From contig NC_087070.1 in the NCBI RefSeq assembly GCF_963678635.1, forward strand, positions 31,843,704-31,907,703: a stretch of 64,000 nt of DNA, given 5' to 3'. A program made the translations under genes and the position numbers. This stretch comes from Symsagittifera roscoffensis (taxonomy: Eukaryota; Xenacoelomorpha; Acoela; Convolutidae). Shown here piece by piece: positions 63,551-64,000 of the stretch. The notes under the pieces are model-generated. The model made no database searches, had not been told where the DNA came from, and was given only the letters and a program-made list of their open reading frames with translations. Within the stretch, counting starts at the first letter, position 1, and every line of letters starts with the position of its first letter.

Positions 63551-64000
63551 AGTTTCCGAAAGTTGCCGTCGGTGAAAAGCGTCCATCTAGTCTACTACTT
63601 TCTGGCTTACGATTTTCTGTGTTGGGTACTTTCGGATGTACAGCGGCAGCAGTTGCGGGAAAGAAAGCAAAAACCGAATCTAGCACCAGAAGCTATGGTG
63701 GAAAAATGGATCCATGATTTAGGAGGTACTGTCCTAACCAAAAACAATGCTCAAACCATTCTTCGGGGACATTCCAAGACACCTAACTGCTTTGTTCTGC
63801 TGAAGGATGACAAAGATTTGGTCAAAGGAACGATGACTGTAGAGGAACGGTTGCAAAGCCGAGTAGCTGGAAAGGAGTCCTCCGCTGATTTGGAATCTAG
63901 TGATACTGAGCAAAAACCAAACGAAAGAGCTGGTAAAAAAAAATTTTCACCTGCACCCATCCAGTGCCGTAAATTTGCTGGTAGTGATTTCAAGCTTTGA
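63532..64000 (+). CDS. PARP1-like BRCT segment, runs off the window
   Basis: One frame reads VCQKSLEFPKVAV and then LLLSGLRFSVLGTFG, a typical BRCT opening. The adjacent frame continues with EAMVEKWIHDLGGTV and NCFVLLKDDKDLVKG, matching the middle and end of a BRCT fold as in the PARP1 automodification domain (I..LGG, then C..+..+++K). A one-base shift near 63,633 is needed to connect them. The following Ser/Glu-rich linker is open to the window edge. WGR and catalytic domains would lie beyond. PARP1 is the best fit; other BRCT proteins are possible. Confidence 0.4.

Noticed and set aside
62824-64000. DNA ligase IV reading of the right end
   Set aside because: FxxLC and KDDK..MT stretches can be aligned to ligase IV, but some 300 residues including the adenylation domain would be missing; the LSGLRFSVLGTF..I..LGG order fits a PARP1-type BRCT better.

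Overview
This window is AT-rich, repeat-dense eukaryotic (almost certainly animal) DNA. GT-AG introns can be placed by eye and several are very short (39, 54 and 70 nt). The gene and transposon content also fits a metazoan with compact introns: Artemis-type nuclease, JmjC protein, PARP-like BRCT segment, Ty3/gypsy-like and non-LTR remnants, tRNA-like repeats. The sequence alone does not fix the taxon; tunicates, rotifers and flatworms are among the groups with such introns. There is no operon structure, CRISPR array or bacterial signal.

Layout. (1) 1-2,290 is a partial inverted copy of a segment that recurs at 27.5-29.3 kb and 48.1-50.0 kb. (2) 2.5-4.1 kb holds a broken retrotransposon Gag gene on the minus strand with a CCHC zinc knuckle. 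(3) 4.2-9.7 kb has no convincing gene, only foldback and tandem repeats and a tRNA-like segment. (4) 9,754-11,054 is a two-exon minus-strand gene for a low-complexity protein with a KISF motif. (5) 12,217-50,536 is a nested segmental duplication: unit 1 (12,217-29,899) and unit 2 (29,900-50,536) lie head to tail, and the front 3,788 bp of unit 2 is itself duplicated. Each front part carries an intact 708-codon gene, present three times. Each back part carries, in order: decayed retrotransposon-associated fragments, a dead LINE with a MITE-like insertion, a dead gypsy integrase, an unrecognised multi-exon gene, a 45-aa C2H2 peptide, a 31-bp minisatellite and a small CxxC-CxxC gene. (6) 50.5-52.5 kb is mostly repeats. 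(7) 52.5-58.2 kb, minus strand, has an Artemis-like gene lacking two metal-binding Asp residues and a JmjC (KDM2/KDM7-like) gene containing a 66-bp perfect-TIR hairpin at a candidate intron position. (8) 58.2-60.8 kb is tandem repeats. (9) 60.9-64.0 kb, plus strand, has interrupted coding frames ending in a PARP1-like BRCT segment.

Functional picture. The duplicated block amplifies an intact but unrecognised gene together with several small, diverging zinc-finger-like genes and dead mobile elements. The right end is a cluster of chromatin and DNA-repair relatives whose frames are repeatedly interrupted. That means either a pseudogene cluster or local indel errors in the assembly; the window cannot separate these.
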